A stretch of DNA of 13,899 bases from Candidatus Eiseniibacteriota bacterium (lineage in GTDB: Bacteria; Joyebacterota; Joyebacteria; Joyebacterales; Joyebacteraceae): the NCBI GenBank assembly GCA_030638405.1, contig DAOWER010000123.1, positions 1 through 13,899 of the forward strand, in the 5' to 3' direction. Under the pieces are notes generated by a model. That model searched no databases, was not told the DNA's origin, and saw nothing but the letters and a program-made list of their open reading frames with translations. The first letter of the stretch is position 1; every line of letters begins with the position of its first letter. The position numbers and the translations under genes are program-made. Shown piece by piece: positions 13,506-13,899 of this stretch.

Positions 13506-13899
13506 CTACTGAACGGATTCGTCCTCCGAACGTCCACCCATGTGCTTCGCCAGGAATCTCTCAGCATCGCCATAGAACTTAAGCCTGTTATCGGGCTTGG
13601 CAAACCCGTGCCCCTCATCCTCGAAGACGATGTACTCGACCTCGAGGCCGTTGGCCCTCATGGCCTCGACAAACTGGTCGGACTCCGCCTGCACGACGCG
13701 CGGGTCGTTCGCGCCCTGCGCGATGAGCATGGGGATCTTGACCTGGTCGACCTTGAACAGTGGTGAACGCGACTTCAGGAACTCTTCTTCCGTCCTCGGG
13801 TCACCCACCCGCTTGTACATCATCTCGATCATGGCGCTCCAGTAGGGCGGGATCGTTTCGAGGAAGCTGATGAGGTTGCTCGGCCCCATCATCGGTACG
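13506..13899 (-). CDS. S9 prolyl-oligopeptidase-family serine peptidase, C-terminal part (cut by right edge)
   Basis: The frame is open to the right edge, so the Met at 13892 is not the start; the codons before it continue the domain. Visible is the end of the alpha/beta-hydrolase domain: GPSNLISFLETIPPYW near the edge, the catalytic Asp region GANDPRVVQAESDQF, and the catalytic His in EDEGHGFAKPDN, followed by the last helix (FYGDAERFLAKHMGG). The catalytic Ser (GxSxGG), the beta-propeller and any signal peptide lie outside the window. Such enzymes (acylaminoacyl- and dipeptidyl-peptidase types) release short N-terminal fragments from peptides and are often secreted. It lies 111 bp upstream of the anti-sigma-like gene. 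The family is secure; the exact type is not. Confidence 0.92.
   Translation of the reverse strand, partial: VPMMGPSNLISFLETIPPYWSAMIEMMYKRVGDPRTEEEFLKSRSPLFKVDQVKIPMLIAQGANDPRVVQAESDQFVEAMRANGLEVEYIVFEDEGHGFAKPDNRLKFYGDAERFLAKHMGGRSEDESVQ

Noticed and set aside
13506..13892. Complete 128-residue protein starting at the Met at 13892
   Set aside because: The frame continues to the window edge and the sequence begins in mid-domain of an S9 peptidase, so this is a fragment and the Met is internal.

Overview
The window is high-GC, densely coding bacterial DNA. Most genes are on the minus strand, with a three-gene plus-strand island at about 6.1-7.5 kb. Content is largely housekeeping: sugar-phosphate metabolism, tRNA charging, iron-sulfur assembly, a PTS enzyme I, cell-wall turnover, thiol redox, and one gene each of the sigma and anti-sigma types. 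Many genes have purine-rich ribosome binding sites, and at least three use TTG or GTG starts. I see no transposase, phage gene, CRISPR array, tRNA or rRNA. The gene mix (an Fe-S type tryptophanyl-tRNA synthetase, TPR-fused periplasmic proteins, a bifunctional-type phosphohexomutase) suits a Gram-negative-type, probably uncultured bacterium. I cannot assign a phylum from sequence alone.

Layout, with minus-strand units read right to left. At the right edge (13.9-13.1 kb) are the C-terminus of an S9 prolyl-oligopeptidase-family peptidase and a small zinc-finger anti-sigma-like protein. A tight cluster follows (13.0-7.5 kb): CoA-disulfide-reductase-like flavoprotein, PTS enzyme I, and a TPR plus lytic transglycosylase protein. 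The plus-strand island holds an IscU/NifU-type scaffold with a good sigma-70 promoter, then a DUF4190-like and a DUF2752-like membrane protein. Divergent from the scaffold gene is a secreted protein with an M1-aminopeptidase-like region that has lost its zinc site, fused to TPR repeats (6.0-3.7 kb). The last unit (3.6-0 kb) runs trpS, a membrane-anchored protein of unknown function, phosphomannomutase/phosphoglucomutase, and an ECF-type sigma factor cut by the left edge.

I do not see a clear undescribed multigene system. The points most worth a second look are the zinc-site-less M1-like/TPR protein, the TrpRS with a near-exact Thermotoga-type [4Fe-4S] cysteine pattern, the anti-sigma-like protein that keeps three of four expected zinc ligands, the structured leader of trpS, the three hairpins between the phosphohexomutase and sigma genes, and a possible Cys-containing leader peptide ahead of the CoA-disulfide-reductase-like gene.
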